Shown here: positions 34,662 through 43,247 of the stretch, piece by piece
Position numbering within the stretch: position 1 is the first letter of the stretch
How the letters are laid out: every line of letters starts with the position of its first letter
Assembly: GCA_934621605.1 (NCBI GenBank)
Contig: CAKTUZ010000001.1
Coordinates: 124,001 to 188,000, forward strand
DNA length: 64,000 nt
DNA from: an uncultured bacterium
GTDB taxonomy: Bacteria; Vulcanimicrobiota; Xenobia; Xenobiales; Xenobiaceae
Direction of reading: 5' to 3'
The notes under the pieces: model-generated
Told to the model about the DNA's origin: nothing
The model's database searches: none
Seen by the model: only the letters and a program-made list of their open reading frames with translations
Made by a program: the position numbers and the translations under genes

Positions 34662-35840
34662 ATGAGTAAATTTAATACTATTCGTGACCTCGACGTAAAA
34701 GGCAAAAAAGTTTTAGTGCGCGTCGATTTTAATGTGCCCTTGGATGGTGAAAAAGTTACCGACGATACTCGTATTCGCGCTGCTTTGCCCACCATTAAGG
34801 CCCTTCTGGAAAATGGCGCCGCCGTTATTTTAGCCTCTCACTTGGGCCGTCCTAAGGGGAAGAAAGATCCTAAGTTTTCCTTAAAACCTGCTGCTGCTCG
34901 CTTATCTGAACTTTTAGGTCAGGAAGTTATTATGGCTCCCGATTGTGTTGGCGAAGAAGTAGGCAAGATGGCTAAGGAGCTTAAGCCTGGTCAAGTGATG
35001 TTACTTGAAAATGTCCGCTTCTATGCTCAGGAAACTGACAATGACGAAGCATTTGCTAAAGAGTTGGCTTCTTTAGCCGATATTTATGTGAACGACGCTT
35101 TTGGTTCCGCTCACCGTGCTCACGCTTCCACTACCGGAGTTGCTCATTTCCTTCCTTCGGCTGCCGGTTTGCTTATGGAAAAAGAACTCAACGAATTAGG
35201 TAAACTTTTAACTTCTGCTGAGTCTCCTTTTATTGTTATTTTGGGTGGTGCTAAAGTTTCCGATAAGATTGGTGTTATGGAAAATCTGATCGGTAAAGCC
35301 GACGCTATTTTAGTCGGCGGCGGTATGGCTTATCCTTTCCTCAAAGTGCGTGGTATGGAAATCGGTCGCTCTCTTTGCGACGGCGATTTATCCGTTCCTA
35401 AGTCTATTTTAGATAAGGCCGAAGGCACTAAGACTAGGATCGTTCTTCCCGTAGACGTGGTAGTCGTAGATGAAATTGCCGAAAATGCTCCTCATGCCAA
35501 TGTAGATGTTACCGCTATTCCCGCTGACAAGATGGGCGTGGATATTGGCGCTAAAACGGTAGAGAATTTTAAAGAGATTATCAGCAAGGCTAAGACGATC
35601 TTCTGGAACGGCCCTGTGGGTGTATTTGAGAAGAAGCCTTTTGACTTTGGTACTCGTCAGATTGCCGAAGCTGTAGCTGCTTCTGGTGCTCGCAGCGTGG
35701 TCGGTGGCGGCGATTCCGTGGCCGCTCTTACTCAGGCTGGCTTAGCCTCCAAGATCACTCATGTTTCTACCGGTGGCGGTGCTTCCTTGGAATTTGTTGA
35801 AGGACGTCAGTTACCCGGCGTAGTGGCTCTTTACAAGTAA
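34662..35840 (+). CDS. pgk: Phosphoglycerate kinase
   Basis: Makes ATP from 1,3-bisphosphoglycerate. DFNVPLD near the N-terminus, SHLGRPKG (3-PGA site), the hinge, and the C-terminal nucleotide-binding GGGDSVAALTQAG are all visible. The length of 392 is normal. GGACG lies before the ATG. It is 167 bases from gapA across a terminator-like hairpin and 77 bases from tpiA. Confidence 0.97.
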   Translation: MSKFNTIRDLDVKGKKVLVRVDFNVPLDGEKVTDDTRIRAALPTIKALLENGAAVILASHLGRPKGKKDPKFSLKPAAARLSELLGQEVIMAPDCVGEEVGKMAKELKPGQVMLLENVRFYAQETDNDEAFAKELASLADIYVNDAFGSAHRAHASTTGVAHFLPSAAGLLMEKELNELGKLLTSAESPFIVILGGAKVSDKIGVMENLIGKADAILVGGGMAYPFLKVRGMEIGRSLCDGDLSVPKSILDKAEGTKTRIVLPVDVVVVDEIAENAPHANVDVTAIPADKMGVDIGAKTVENFKEIISKAKTIFWNGPVGVFEKKPFDFGTRQIAEAVAASGARSVVGGGDSVAALTQAGLASKITHVSTGGGASLEFVEGRQLPGVVALYK

Positions 35841-35861
35841 ATTTGTATTTTTAGCTATTTT

Positions 35862-35901
35862 GATAGCTTGACCGTTTGCCTCGGTCTTGCTATCATTTTT
35901 T
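35862..35901 (+). terminator. Terminator/attenuator-like hairpin between pgk and tpiA
   Basis: GATAGCTTGACCG pairs with CGGTCTTGCTATC except for two mismatches, followed by a T-rich run (ATTTTTT). It ends about 10 bases before the tpiA ribosome binding site, so partial termination would set tpiA output. Confidence 0.6.
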
Positions 35902-35917
35902 AGATTCTGGAGGTTTT

Positions 35918-36670
35918 ATGCGCGTTCCGCTTTTAGCTGCTAACTGGAAAATGAATATGGCTCGTAAAGATGCCAGCAATTTAGTTGATGAGCTTATGGC
36001 TCAGGTAAGTGATGTTAAGGATCGCGATATCGCTATTTGTCCTCCTTTTCACCTTTTAGCCGATATTGAAAAGTTAGTCGAAGGTCGCGAAAATGTCTAT
36101 TTGGGAGCTCAGGATCTTTATTGGAAAGATTCCGGTGCCTTCACTGGAGAGGTTTCCGCTCCTATGCTTTTAGATGTCGGCTGCCGTATGGTCATTATTG
36201 GCCACTCTGAGCGCAGAGCTATGTTTGGCGAGACTGATGAAACTTGTGCTGCTAAGGTTGCTGCTGCTGTTTCTCACCATCTTATTCCTATTCTTTGTGT
36301 AGGTGAAAGCTTGGCTCAGCGTGAAGAAGATAAGACTGCCGAAGTTGTCACCGGCCAGCTGCGCGGTGCCCTTAAGGATCTCAAGATTGAGGACGGCAGT
36401 AAATTGGTTATAGCTTATGAGCCTATCTGGGCTATTGGTACTGGTAAAACCGATACTCCCGAGGGAGCTAATGAAATTATGATCTTGCTGCGCAAAACTT
36501 TGGCCGAAATTTTCGGACAGGAAGTTGCCGATAAGGTTCGTTTGCTTTACGGTGGCAGCGTAAAACCTAACAATATTGCCGGTTTTATGGCTTGCAGCGA
36601 TATCGATGGAGCTTTGGTTGGTGGAGCTAGTCTTAAATCTGATAGCTTTGCCCAGATTGTGCGCTATTAG
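35918..36670 (+). CDS. tpiA: Triosephosphate isomerase
   Basis: Interconverts DHAP and GAP. N-terminal ANWKMN with the active-site Lys. H96 in GHSERR and E168 in YEPIWAIGTGKT are the catalytic pair, with YGGSV and GALVGGASL for phosphate binding. I use the ATG at 35918, with TGGAGG 5-10 bases upstream; the frame is open to 35876, which would include the attenuator hairpin. The product is 250 residues. Confidence 0.98.
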   Translation: MRVPLLAANWKMNMARKDASNLVDELMAQVSDVKDRDIAICPPFHLLADIEKLVEGRENVYLGAQDLYWKDSGAFTGEVSAPMLLDVGCRMVIIGHSERRAMFGETDETCAAKVAAAVSHHLIPILCVGESLAQREEDKTAEVVTGQLRGALKDLKIEDGSKLVIAYEPIWAIGTGKTDTPEGANEIMILLRKTLAEIFGQEVADKVRLLYGGSVKPNNIAGFMACSDIDGALVGGASLKSDSFAQIVRY

Positions 36671-36699
36671 TTTTCACTTATGGATTAGGAATTGGAATA

Positions 36700-37080
36700 A
36701 TGTATTTAGACGTCTGTTTGAGCATTTGGTCTTTCTTGGGCCAAGCTGTGCCCGGAGGAGCCGCTACTGCCACTGCTGCTGCCGCTCCTGATGCTGCCGC
36801 TGCTTCTGCTCCCGCTGTAATGAAGTTAAACGCCGTGCAGTACATATTAATGTTTCTCTATTTAATGGTTTGCCTTTGTTTAACTGGTATCGTTATGAGC
36901 CAGGAACAAAAACAGGGTGGCTTGCAAGGTATGTTGGGCGGTGGAAGTTCTGCTGTCGAACATAATAAATATCAGGGTAAGAAGAGCTTTGAAGAGAATT
37001 TGAAAACCGCTGGCAATTATTTTGCTATAGCTTTTGTTGTTCTTTCTATACTCGTCTCTTACGTTTTGCAACAGCACTAA
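36700..37080 (+). CDS. secG: Preprotein translocase subunit SecG
   Basis: SecG completes SecYEG. Two membrane helices (about residues 48-66 and 104-122) flank the characteristic MSQEQKQGGLQGMLGGGSS loop. This layout and its place right after tpiA, as in many genomes, support the call. It is 126 residues long instead of ~75-110 because of an Ala/Pro-rich N-terminal segment (GGAATATAAAAPDAAAASAP) preceded by an extra hydrophobic stretch. That segment's role is unknown. Confidence 0.88.
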   Translation: MYLDVCLSIWSFLGQAVPGGAATATAAAAPDAAAASAPAVMKLNAVQYILMFLYLMVCLCLTGIVMSQEQKQGGLQGMLGGGSSAVEHNKYQGKKSFEENLKTAGNYFAIAFVVLSILVSYVLQQH

Positions 37081-37306
37081 TAGACGTCTGTTCCTCTAGG
37101 TCTCTGTATTAGTCTTCTTCGGCTGTATAGGTAGCATCTGATTTGTAGATATATCACAGAGCTAAGGTTGGCTCCGGCTTGTTTTAGAGTCGGGGCTATT
37201 TGTGTTTATACCAGATGCTAGCTAACTATTTTGCGAAAGTTGCAAATCATGAAGGTAAAGGTAAAAAATTCATCTTATGAGCATAGGCATGTTTATAAAT
37301 AATAAA

Positions 37307-37340
37307 AAGAGAGGCAACCTTTATATAGATTGCCTCTCTT
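37307..37340 (-). terminator. Terminator of the subtilisin-like protease gene
   Basis: AAGAGAGGCAA pairs with TTGCCTCTCTT. On the minus strand the stem is followed by T-rich sequence (TTTTTATTATTT). A second small hairpin, GGCAGCT..AGCTGCC (37348-37367), lies just before it. Confidence 0.75.
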
Positions 37341-37380
37341 GTCAGGTGGCAGCTAAAAAGAGCTGCCTTAGGTATGGGGC

Positions 37381-38682
37381 TTAATTATTCATCAAGAATT
37401 CGATATTTTCCTGAGGATCGATAACGCCTTTACCCTGCTCGAACTTACTTACGCCCTCGAGAGCATCAGCATTCTTCATCATGATCTCTTTAACCTGATC
37501 GGGGCTGATGTTGGGCTTTACTTGGTGCATGAGCACGTCTACGCCAGCTGCGAAAGGAGTGGCCATAGAAGTACCGGACATGCTGACATAACCCGAACCT
37601 CTGTGGGAGGCGGCAGTGATATTTACACCAGGAGCCAAGATGTCGGGTTTCTCGAGCTTGTCGATGCGGCTGGGACCACGGCTGGAGAAGTAAGCCAAAT
37701 CGTCGTCGGAGCGATCTACGGTGCCCTTGTCGTCCAAAGCGCCTACGGTGATGGCGTGAGGAGCGTTACCGGGGGAACCGATAGTGCCGGAGCTGGGGCC
37801 TTCGTTACCGGCGGCTATTACGCAACTGATACCAGAAGCGTGAGCGGCTTCGACAGCCTGTACTACGGGGTCATCCTTGTAGCTCTGGGAAACATAGCCG
37901 CCCAAAGACATGCTGATGACGTCGATATTTAACTCTTCTTTGTTTTCAACGGCCCATTGTATACCTTTGATAACGTTGGAGAGGGAGCCGGAACCGTTGC
38001 GGTCCAAAACTTTTACGCCGACAATACTGGCTTCGGGAGCCACGCCGGTGTATTTACCTTCAGAGCTCTTACCGCTACCAGCGCAAATACCGGTGCAGTG
38101 AGTGCCGTGACCCTGGTCATCGTAGGGTTCAGTGCGACCGTTGACCATATCTTTGAAGCCAACGATACGACCTTCGAAGTCGGGGTGCTGAGCAATACCG
38201 GTATCGATGACGCATACGGTTACGCCTTTACCGGTGATACCCTGTTCGTGGAGCTTGTCTACGCCTAAAGTGACATTGGCGGTGTCCATCAAAGGACGGA
38301 AAGTATTCTCGAGATCTACCATCTCGTTGCGAGGAATGCCAATCTGGGCATCCATGAAGACTCTATTGCCTTCTTCGTTGGCTTTAGCCAAGTTAGGAAG
38401 AAGGGTGCCGTCAGCTGAAGGATTGACAGTTACAGCAAAGCCATTTACCAAAGGAAGATCGGCAGTTACTTGATTCTCGGGGTTTTGGGCGAGAATGGAA
38501 GCGCGCATTTCTTCCAACTTAGCTTTGTCATTGTTGGTGATGATTAAATTTACGGGGCCATTGTTGGAGGAAGCAACGAAAGTTTCTTCAGGCTGCTTCT
38601 CAACGGGGGCCTGGGTAGGAGCGGACTTCGCACCAGTGTAAATCTGCGAAGTAGGAGCGCTCATAGTAGGACGAATTTCCAT
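37381..38682 (-). CDS. Subtilisin-like serine protease without signal peptide
   Basis: Family S8. The triad is D160 (VIDTG), H192 (GHGTHCTG) and S372 (GTSMATPFAAG), with oxyanion N293 (AAGNEG). Residues ~42-115 look like an I9 inhibitor/propeptide. Residues 1-40 are a Ser/Thr/Ala/Pro-rich stretch without a hydrophobic core, so no Sec or Tat signal is visible. The ATG has AAAGGAG 8 bases upstream, so this start is well supported. Two possibilities fit: an intracellular protease, or export by a non-Sec route as suspected for the nuclease array. Monocistronic. Confidence 0.95.
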   Translation of the reverse strand: MEIRPTMSAPTSQIYTGAKSAPTQAPVEKQPEETFVASSNNGPVNLIITNNDKAKLEEMRASILAQNPENQVTADLPLVNGFAVTVNPSADGTLLPNLAKANEEGNRVFMDAQIGIPRNEMVDLENTFRPLMDTANVTLGVDKLHEQGITGKGVTVCVIDTGIAQHPDFEGRIVGFKDMVNGRTEPYDDQGHGTHCTGICAGSGKSSEGKYTGVAPEASIVGVKVLDRNGSGSLSNVIKGIQWAVENKEELNIDVISMSLGGYVSQSYKDDPVVQAVEAAHASGISCVIAAGNEGPSSGTIGSPGNAPHAITVGALDDKGTVDRSDDDLAYFSSRGPSRIDKLEKPDILAPGVNITAASHRGSGYVSMSGTSMATPFAAGVDVLMHQVKPNISPDQVKEIMMKNADALEGVSKFEQGKGVIDPQENIEFLMNN

Positions 38683-38787
38683 TAGTGAAACTCCTTTCGA
38701 TAGCGGGGAGAACTAACGAGACTAACTCTCAGTAGTAATCTTTTACAAAACAACTTCGTAATCATATTATCATTAGATGGCTCTCAA

Positions 38788-38817
38788 TTCTTATTTAAAA
38801 TGTGAACATTATGTCAA
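38788..38817 (-). promoter_or_regulatory. Promoter candidate for the subtilisin-like protease
   Basis: On the minus strand, TTGACA (38817-38812) is followed after 18 bases by TAAGAA (38793-38788). The -35 is perfect, the -10 partial. Confidence 0.5.
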
Positions 38818-38943
38818 TAAAAGTATGATTGTGCTTACAATTTGCGTTTATCTCCAGCGTTTGTTCAGTTAAATATGCGGAATTGATAATTGAGGCCTTT
38901 TTTATTGATAGTAAAACGGAATTTTTCGAATTAAGGCTTTTGC

Positions 38944-39774
38944 ATGGGCTCGGATGGTGTGGGGAAGGAAAGACCGTTCTTTTTGTACAATGTTGCGCGG
39001 GTTATGAACAGCGTATCGACAACAGAATCAAATAATAATAAACTTCTTTCGGTAACAGAGTTTGCTGCCGCTATAGGGAAAACCGAACGCCAAGTTTATC
39101 GTTATGTTAGTCAGGGGCGAGTAGCTTCACAAGAAGGTGTGGGGAGAGGCGGGGTGCGGATTCCCGAAAGTGAAGTCGCCAAATTTTTGGATGGAAATAA
39201 TAACAGCGCTTCCGGAAGTTGGACACGGGTGCGCGGAGGTAGTAGGCGCAGCCGAGAAGATTATTTTGAAGACAATTTGGAAAGTATGTCTTTAGCTAAA
39301 GACGAATCGGCTAAAGATAGTGAAAACATTCGCAATAGCTCTTCTGAGGGTAAAACTTCGGCAGCTTCTTTTGAATATATAGAAGCTGTTGAAGAGCCCG
39401 GAGAGGCCGTATCTCAAGAAGAATCCCAAGGCGCCTCTGAGCCTGCTCCCGAACCTCATTTTCCTAGCAGCGTTCCTTTAGAACGCCATGAGGCTGCCGT
39501 AATGCGCTTGGGCTATATGCAAAGTCAGCTGGAACAGGTGCAGCGCCTTTTAACCGACGGTACTCAGAAAGATAAGGAAAAAGACGAAAAACTTCAGGCT
39601 ATGATTAAAGATTTAGATGAGGCTCAGCGTGAAATTTTGCGTTTGGGCGCTAAAATCGAAGTAGCCAATGAGAGCAAAAAAGAGGCTGAGATGAGGGCTA
39701 ATCAGCTAGCTGTGAGATTAGAAGATGCCGAACGTAGAGCTAATTTACCTTGGTGGAAACGTATATTTATTTAA
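38944..39774 (+). CDS. MerR/excisionase-type HTH protein with C-terminal coiled coil
   Basis: Residues ~32-83 form a helix-turn-helix with the look of excisionase/MerR DNA-binding modules (LSVTEFAAAIGKTERQVYRYV, then a wing and RIPESEVAKFL). An acidic, Ser-rich middle section (about 100-185) leads to a coiled coil of heptads (about 190-265), and it ends in WWKRIFI, possibly a membrane- or partner-binding tip. The start is uncertain: ATG 38944, TTG 38983 (GGGGAAGGAAAG ~10 bases upstream) or ATG 39004. Possibly a chromosome or division organiser; this is inference. Confidence 0.6.
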   Translation: MGSDGVGKERPFFLYNVARVMNSVSTTESNNNKLLSVTEFAAAIGKTERQVYRYVSQGRVASQEGVGRGGVRIPESEVAKFLDGNNNSASGSWTRVRGGSRRSREDYFEDNLESMSLAKDESAKDSENIRNSSSEGKTSAASFEYIEAVEEPGEAVSQEESQGASEPAPEPHFPSSVPLERHEAAVMRLGYMQSQLEQVQRLLTDGTQKDKEKDEKLQAMIKDLDEAQREILRLGAKIEVANESKKEAEMRANQLAVRLEDAERRANLPWWKRIFI

Positions 39775-39866
39775 TAGAGAGGTTATCTGGGCAGTGGGGG
39801 TAAATAGATTGGTATTGGGGGAATGAAGCTGTAAGCTTTTGTATCTTAGGGAGGTGTTGTAATAGT

Positions 39867-40244
39867 ATGAGCAGAGAGTTCTATATTTGCCGCGAGTGCG
39901 GAGTTATTGTTGGAGCTATGGAGCCTGTCAAAGCCGAGTTGGTATGTGATGGCCATCCTATGGAGCGCCTTGAGGCCGGTTCTGTGGATGCTTCCAAAGA
40001 AAAACATGTCCCGGCTGTGACTATTGAGGGTAATCGAGTGGAAGTTCAGGTTGGCAGTGTGCTCCATCCTTCCATTCCCACACATTACATTCCCTGGGTT
40101 TATTTAGAAACGGAAAAGGGTGGACAGCGCAAGGCTATTAAGCCTGGCGAAGAGCCTAAAGTTGTCTTTGAATTGGTAGACGATAAGCCTTTGCGTGTTT
40201 ATGCATACTGCAACTTGCATGGCTTGTGGGTTACTGAGCTCTAA
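39867..40244 (+). CDS. Superoxide reductase (desulfoferrodoxin family) with altered centre I
   Basis: Reduces superoxide to peroxide in anaerobes. Active iron site (centre II): H47 with catalytic E45-K46, H67 and H73 in LHPSIPTHY, C115 and H118 in YCNLHGLW. All five ligands and the Lys are present. The N-terminal rubredoxin-like centre I normally has C-x2-C ... C-C; here C8, C11 and C27 are kept but the fourth is D28. Thus centre I may be weak, mixed-ligand or lost. AGGGAGGTG precedes the ATG. The length of 125 is normal for the two-domain form. Confidence 0.93.
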   Translation: MSREFYICRECGVIVGAMEPVKAELVCDGHPMERLEAGSVDASKEKHVPAVTIEGNRVEVQVGSVLHPSIPTHYIPWVYLETEKGGQRKAIKPGEEPKVVFELVDDKPLRVYAYCNLHGLWVTEL

Positions 40245-40266
40245 TCGAATATCGATTCAACTGGAT

Positions 40267-40310
40267 AAAGAAAACGACCGCTCTTAACATGGGCGGTCGT
40301 TTTCTTTGGG
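40267..40310. terminator. Bidirectional terminator
   Basis: AAAGAAAACGACCGC pairs with GCGGTCGTTTTCTTT between convergent genes. Confidence 0.93.
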
Positions 40311-40338
40311 GGTGTAAAAGAAGATTTTTTTACTTAAA

Positions 40339-41046
40339 TTAGAGCATGGCTACTTGGTTGGAAAGTTTGGCAGAAAGCTTGGCGGAAGCTCTCTCTTTGT
40401 ACTGAGGCAAGTATTCTTTCAAAACTTCACTGTCAGGATATTTGGTAGCCAGCTTGTCGTAAATCTTGATAGCTTGTCCGGCTTTGTTTTGAGCATCGCA
40501 GAGGCTGTACTCAATGTGGGCTAAAGCTGTGGTGACAACAAAAGAATTGGGATATTTGGCAATAAACTCTTGCATAGTTTGGGGGACGCGCTTAATATCG
40601 AGAGCTTTTTCGCTCATATAACCATCTAAATCTCCGGGATTGAGTTTTTCGTAAGTAGTTTTAAGCTCGATTTCCAAGAGCACTAAATGCTGCCAAGCTT
40701 GACGATCTGAAGGATCTACTTTTGCTACTACTGCACTGTTGCCAAAAGTTTTCTCGTTCTCTATGTAAAGAGGCTGCTCCAAAACTTCGCTTTTATAACG
40801 AGCGAAGGTCATAGCTTTTACTAAGTCGTGAGTGGCCAAATCTTCCTGAATATATTTGTCACTCTCATTTTTATCCACAATGACGAGGTGGCCCTGCTTT
40901 ACTTTTTGGGCCAAATCTTTAGAGAAGAGGGCCGTTACATCCCTTTTGCCAACGAAGGAACTTCTGTTCACGTCTGAACCGAAGAACATGTTTACAATCC
41001 ATAGCAATACTGCAAAAACTATTATGATTTTAACAAATTTTACCAT
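40339..41046 (-). CDS. Membrane-anchored protein with TPR-like helices, unknown
   Basis: One N-terminal membrane helix (residues 5-22, FVKIIIVFAVLLWIVNMFF) is followed by a soluble domain of 210 residues. Its last half has TPR-like helix pairs (QEFIAKYPNSFVVTTALAHIEY, then IKIYDKLATKYPDSEVL). The domain between lacks a recognisable family. No clear operon partners. The anchor suggests that it is displayed in the periplasm or cytoplasm on the inner membrane. Confidence 0.6.
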   Translation of the reverse strand: MVKFVKIIIVFAVLLWIVNMFFGSDVNRSSFVGKRDVTALFSKDLAQKVKQGHLVIVDKNESDKYIQEDLATHDLVKAMTFARYKSEVLEQPLYIENEKTFGNSAVVAKVDPSDRQAWQHLVLLEIELKTTYEKLNPGDLDGYMSEKALDIKRVPQTMQEFIAKYPNSFVVTTALAHIEYSLCDAQNKAGQAIKIYDKLATKYPDSEVLKEYLPQYKERASAKLSAKLSNQVAML

Positions 41047-41357
41047 AGCTCTCTCTCTTAGGCAGCATCACGCCGCATTTTCTACATATACCTGAATCAC
41101 ACGTTTTTTTCTGGAGTGCCACTTCGCTAATGTATTAACTAATGGCAAAAACGCTACAATATAAGATTATGCTAATTTGTGTATTATCCCACTAAAAATC
41201 AGATAATCTAGGGCTAATATTTAGTTTTGCAGACGGTTAATTCTTCCTTTTTGCTTAATTAACTCTTAAAATCGGCATAAAGTAAGAGCGCCCGACCCCT
41301 TCTAAGTGAAGGGCGGGCGCTTTCAAGTATCAGAAACGATTTAGAATTTTAGGCAGT
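41047..41357 (-). other. Intergenic region with terminator, no gene
   Basis: Holds an AT-rich stretch that must contain the promoter of the membrane-anchored protein. On its right side is a hairpin, GAGCGCCCG..CGGGCGCT (41286-41320), consistent with the end of the lipoprotein transcript. No convincing ORF. Confidence 0.5.
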
Positions 41358-42950
41358 TTAGTTGCCAGCTTCTAAGTCGATCTTTTTGCTGAAAGAGTAT
41401 ATATGACTCTTTTCTGTTAAATCTCCACCCCAGTTCCAGTGGGTGGTAAATAAGAACTGGACAGGATAAGAATTTTCTGCTAAATCTCCTGGCAGAGCAA
41501 TAAGGCCAAAAGGATCGACGATCTTGTCTAAGAAACTGACGTCCGATTCATTGACAAGCTTCTTGCTCTTAACGTCGTAGCGACAGAAGCTGAGCGTACC
41601 CTGTAAATCTTTCTTATTATAGTTAATACTGGTGCCGGTGGTTAGGTAAGCTATATCCAAGTAACGCTTAGCGCTTTGGTTTATAGGATTGGTAAAGGCG
41701 ATGTTGACGGGGTACTGCAATTTTTCGAGGATAAGGGTGTAGTCACCGTCATTAATATATATATTCTGAAGAGATTCAGCATATTTGTTGCTAAATTTGT
41801 ATATCCAGAGAGCGCCTTTCTTGTCGGGAGAAGTGGATCTTCCGTATGCGTCCAAGGCAAAACCGCTGGCAACAGCTAAATAGTAGCTGTCGTCTCCTTC
41901 GTCGTCCGCCACACCAGAAACCCACGCAAAGTCGTAAGGATTTTGTAAGTCGATATGGTTATCTTCTGGTTCGATATAGTTGACATACTTCTTGCTTGTC
42001 ATAGCCAGAGGATATTTACTGTCTCCGCTACTAAAAGCATCCTTGTTTTTGTTATTGGCGAAGAAATAAATTCTGTTGTCGCCCTGACAAGTTACAGTCG
42101 CCCAAGGTCCCTGGTCGGCTTTTACCATGGCGGGATACTTTAAAGCACCGGCATTAAATACATTACCGCAATTGTTTTCTATTTTGTCAGTTGGCTTACC
42201 CTTGTCAAAGACAGTTTCGTCGAAAGCAACAAACTTAACGTTGCCATCTTCAGCATAATCTGTAAAGAAAATAGTATTGATGGCATCATTGTTGCGATTG
42301 TAGCTACTGTTGCCAAAGGAACAAGTCAAAGGACAGGTAGCTCCTAAACCGGTACTGAATTTGAGTATATTGACGGCTCTGGCTTTATTCCAGCCTTTTT
42401 CGCGGGCGCCCAGATCCATTAAATAGACAGCTTTATCAGTACCTAAATCAGTAACTGCCAAATAAAGGTGATCGTCACCCTTCTTGTCAGGGGTGCCTTT
42501 GTCGTCAATAATACCGGTGATGTAGTAAGGATTAGCTAAATCCTTCTTGGTATAACCGCCGCCGTCGCGAACCTCAATGGTAATTTCTTGAGGATCGGCT
42601 TCTTTATCGGTAGTGTTATATTTCAAAAGTCTGTATTTACACTGTTGTTCGTTCATACCGGAACCGCCAACAGTGAAACCTTGGACGGTATAAACACAAT
42701 TGCCGTCATCTGCGTACTGGTAGACGGGGTTGCGAAGATCTTTGGTACTGATGACATCGTAAACTTTGTTGTCAGGATCGTCGGGAGTAGGAGGAACCGG
42801 AGTAGAGGTTCCGGTGGGAGTGGAGTGGGTACTGGTGGGGAAGGGATCCAGTACGCCCATGCCACTGCCTGTGCCTCCGCAACCGATTACTGAGAGAGAT
42901 ACCGCTGATAGAACTGAAAAGATGGCAATGCCTAATCCGTGCCTCACCAT
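41358..42950 (-). CDS. Surface lipoprotein with Thr/Pro linker, probable beta-propeller
   Basis: The signal peptide ends in a lipobox (residues ~20-24, SVIG-C). A Gly/Ser/Thr/Pro linker (about 25-60) with TSTPVPPTPDDPD follows. The remaining ~460 residues have repeated strand segments with Asp/Asn-rich turns, such as DDKGTPDKKGDDHLYLAVTD and DEGDDSYYLAVAS, which resemble each other and suggest blades of a propeller. The Asp-rich turns could bind calcium. I do not recognise a named family. Confidence 0.65.
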   Translation of the reverse strand: MVRHGLGIAIFSVLSAVSLSVIGCGGTGSGMGVLDPFPTSTHSTPTGTSTPVPPTPDDPDNKVYDVISTKDLRNPVYQYADDGNCVYTVQGFTVGGSGMNEQQCKYRLLKYNTTDKEADPQEITIEVRDGGGYTKKDLANPYYITGIIDDKGTPDKKGDDHLYLAVTDLGTDKAVYLMDLGAREKGWNKARAVNILKFSTGLGATCPLTCSFGNSSYNRNNDAINTIFFTDYAEDGNVKFVAFDETVFDKGKPTDKIENNCGNVFNAGALKYPAMVKADQGPWATVTCQGDNRIYFFANNKNKDAFSSGDSKYPLAMTSKKYVNYIEPEDNHIDLQNPYDFAWVSGVADDEGDDSYYLAVASGFALDAYGRSTSPDKKGALWIYKFSNKYAESLQNIYINDGDYTLILEKLQYPVNIAFTNPINQSAKRYLDIAYLTTGTSINYNKKDLQGTLSFCRYDVKSKKLVNESDVSFLDKIVDPFGLIALPGDLAENSYPVQFLFTTHWNWGGDLTEKSHIYSFSKKIDLEAGN

Positions 42951-43110
42951 TTACCTCCTGGCAATAGATAATGCTAAAATTTTTGTATTTTAAGCGTTCC
43001 CGCAAGCTAAATTGCCAGGGAACCTTCGTGCTAAAAGAGGCGGATCTTACCGCATGTTAATTAAAAAATAAAAATGAATGCAATTTGGGAAAGTATAAGC
43101 AAAACAAATG

Positions 43111-43147
43111 AGCCCGGCCGAAGCTCAGATATCCAAGCGGCCGGGCT
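43111..43147 (-). terminator. Terminator-like hairpin downstream of the EF-G-like gene
   Basis: AGCCCGGCCG pairs with CGGCCGGGCT with a 17-base loop. On the minus strand it is followed by CATTTGTTTTGC, so only moderately T-rich. It lies ~100 bases after the gene's stop. Confidence 0.5.
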
Positions 43148-43247
43148 GTATTTGCTTGAAAAGCAAAAAATCGTCTCGCCTTAACAAATGAAGTTTTCCC
43201 AATTTTTAGGGGAAAAGGGAAACTCCACTGTATTGTTTATTGCAAAA

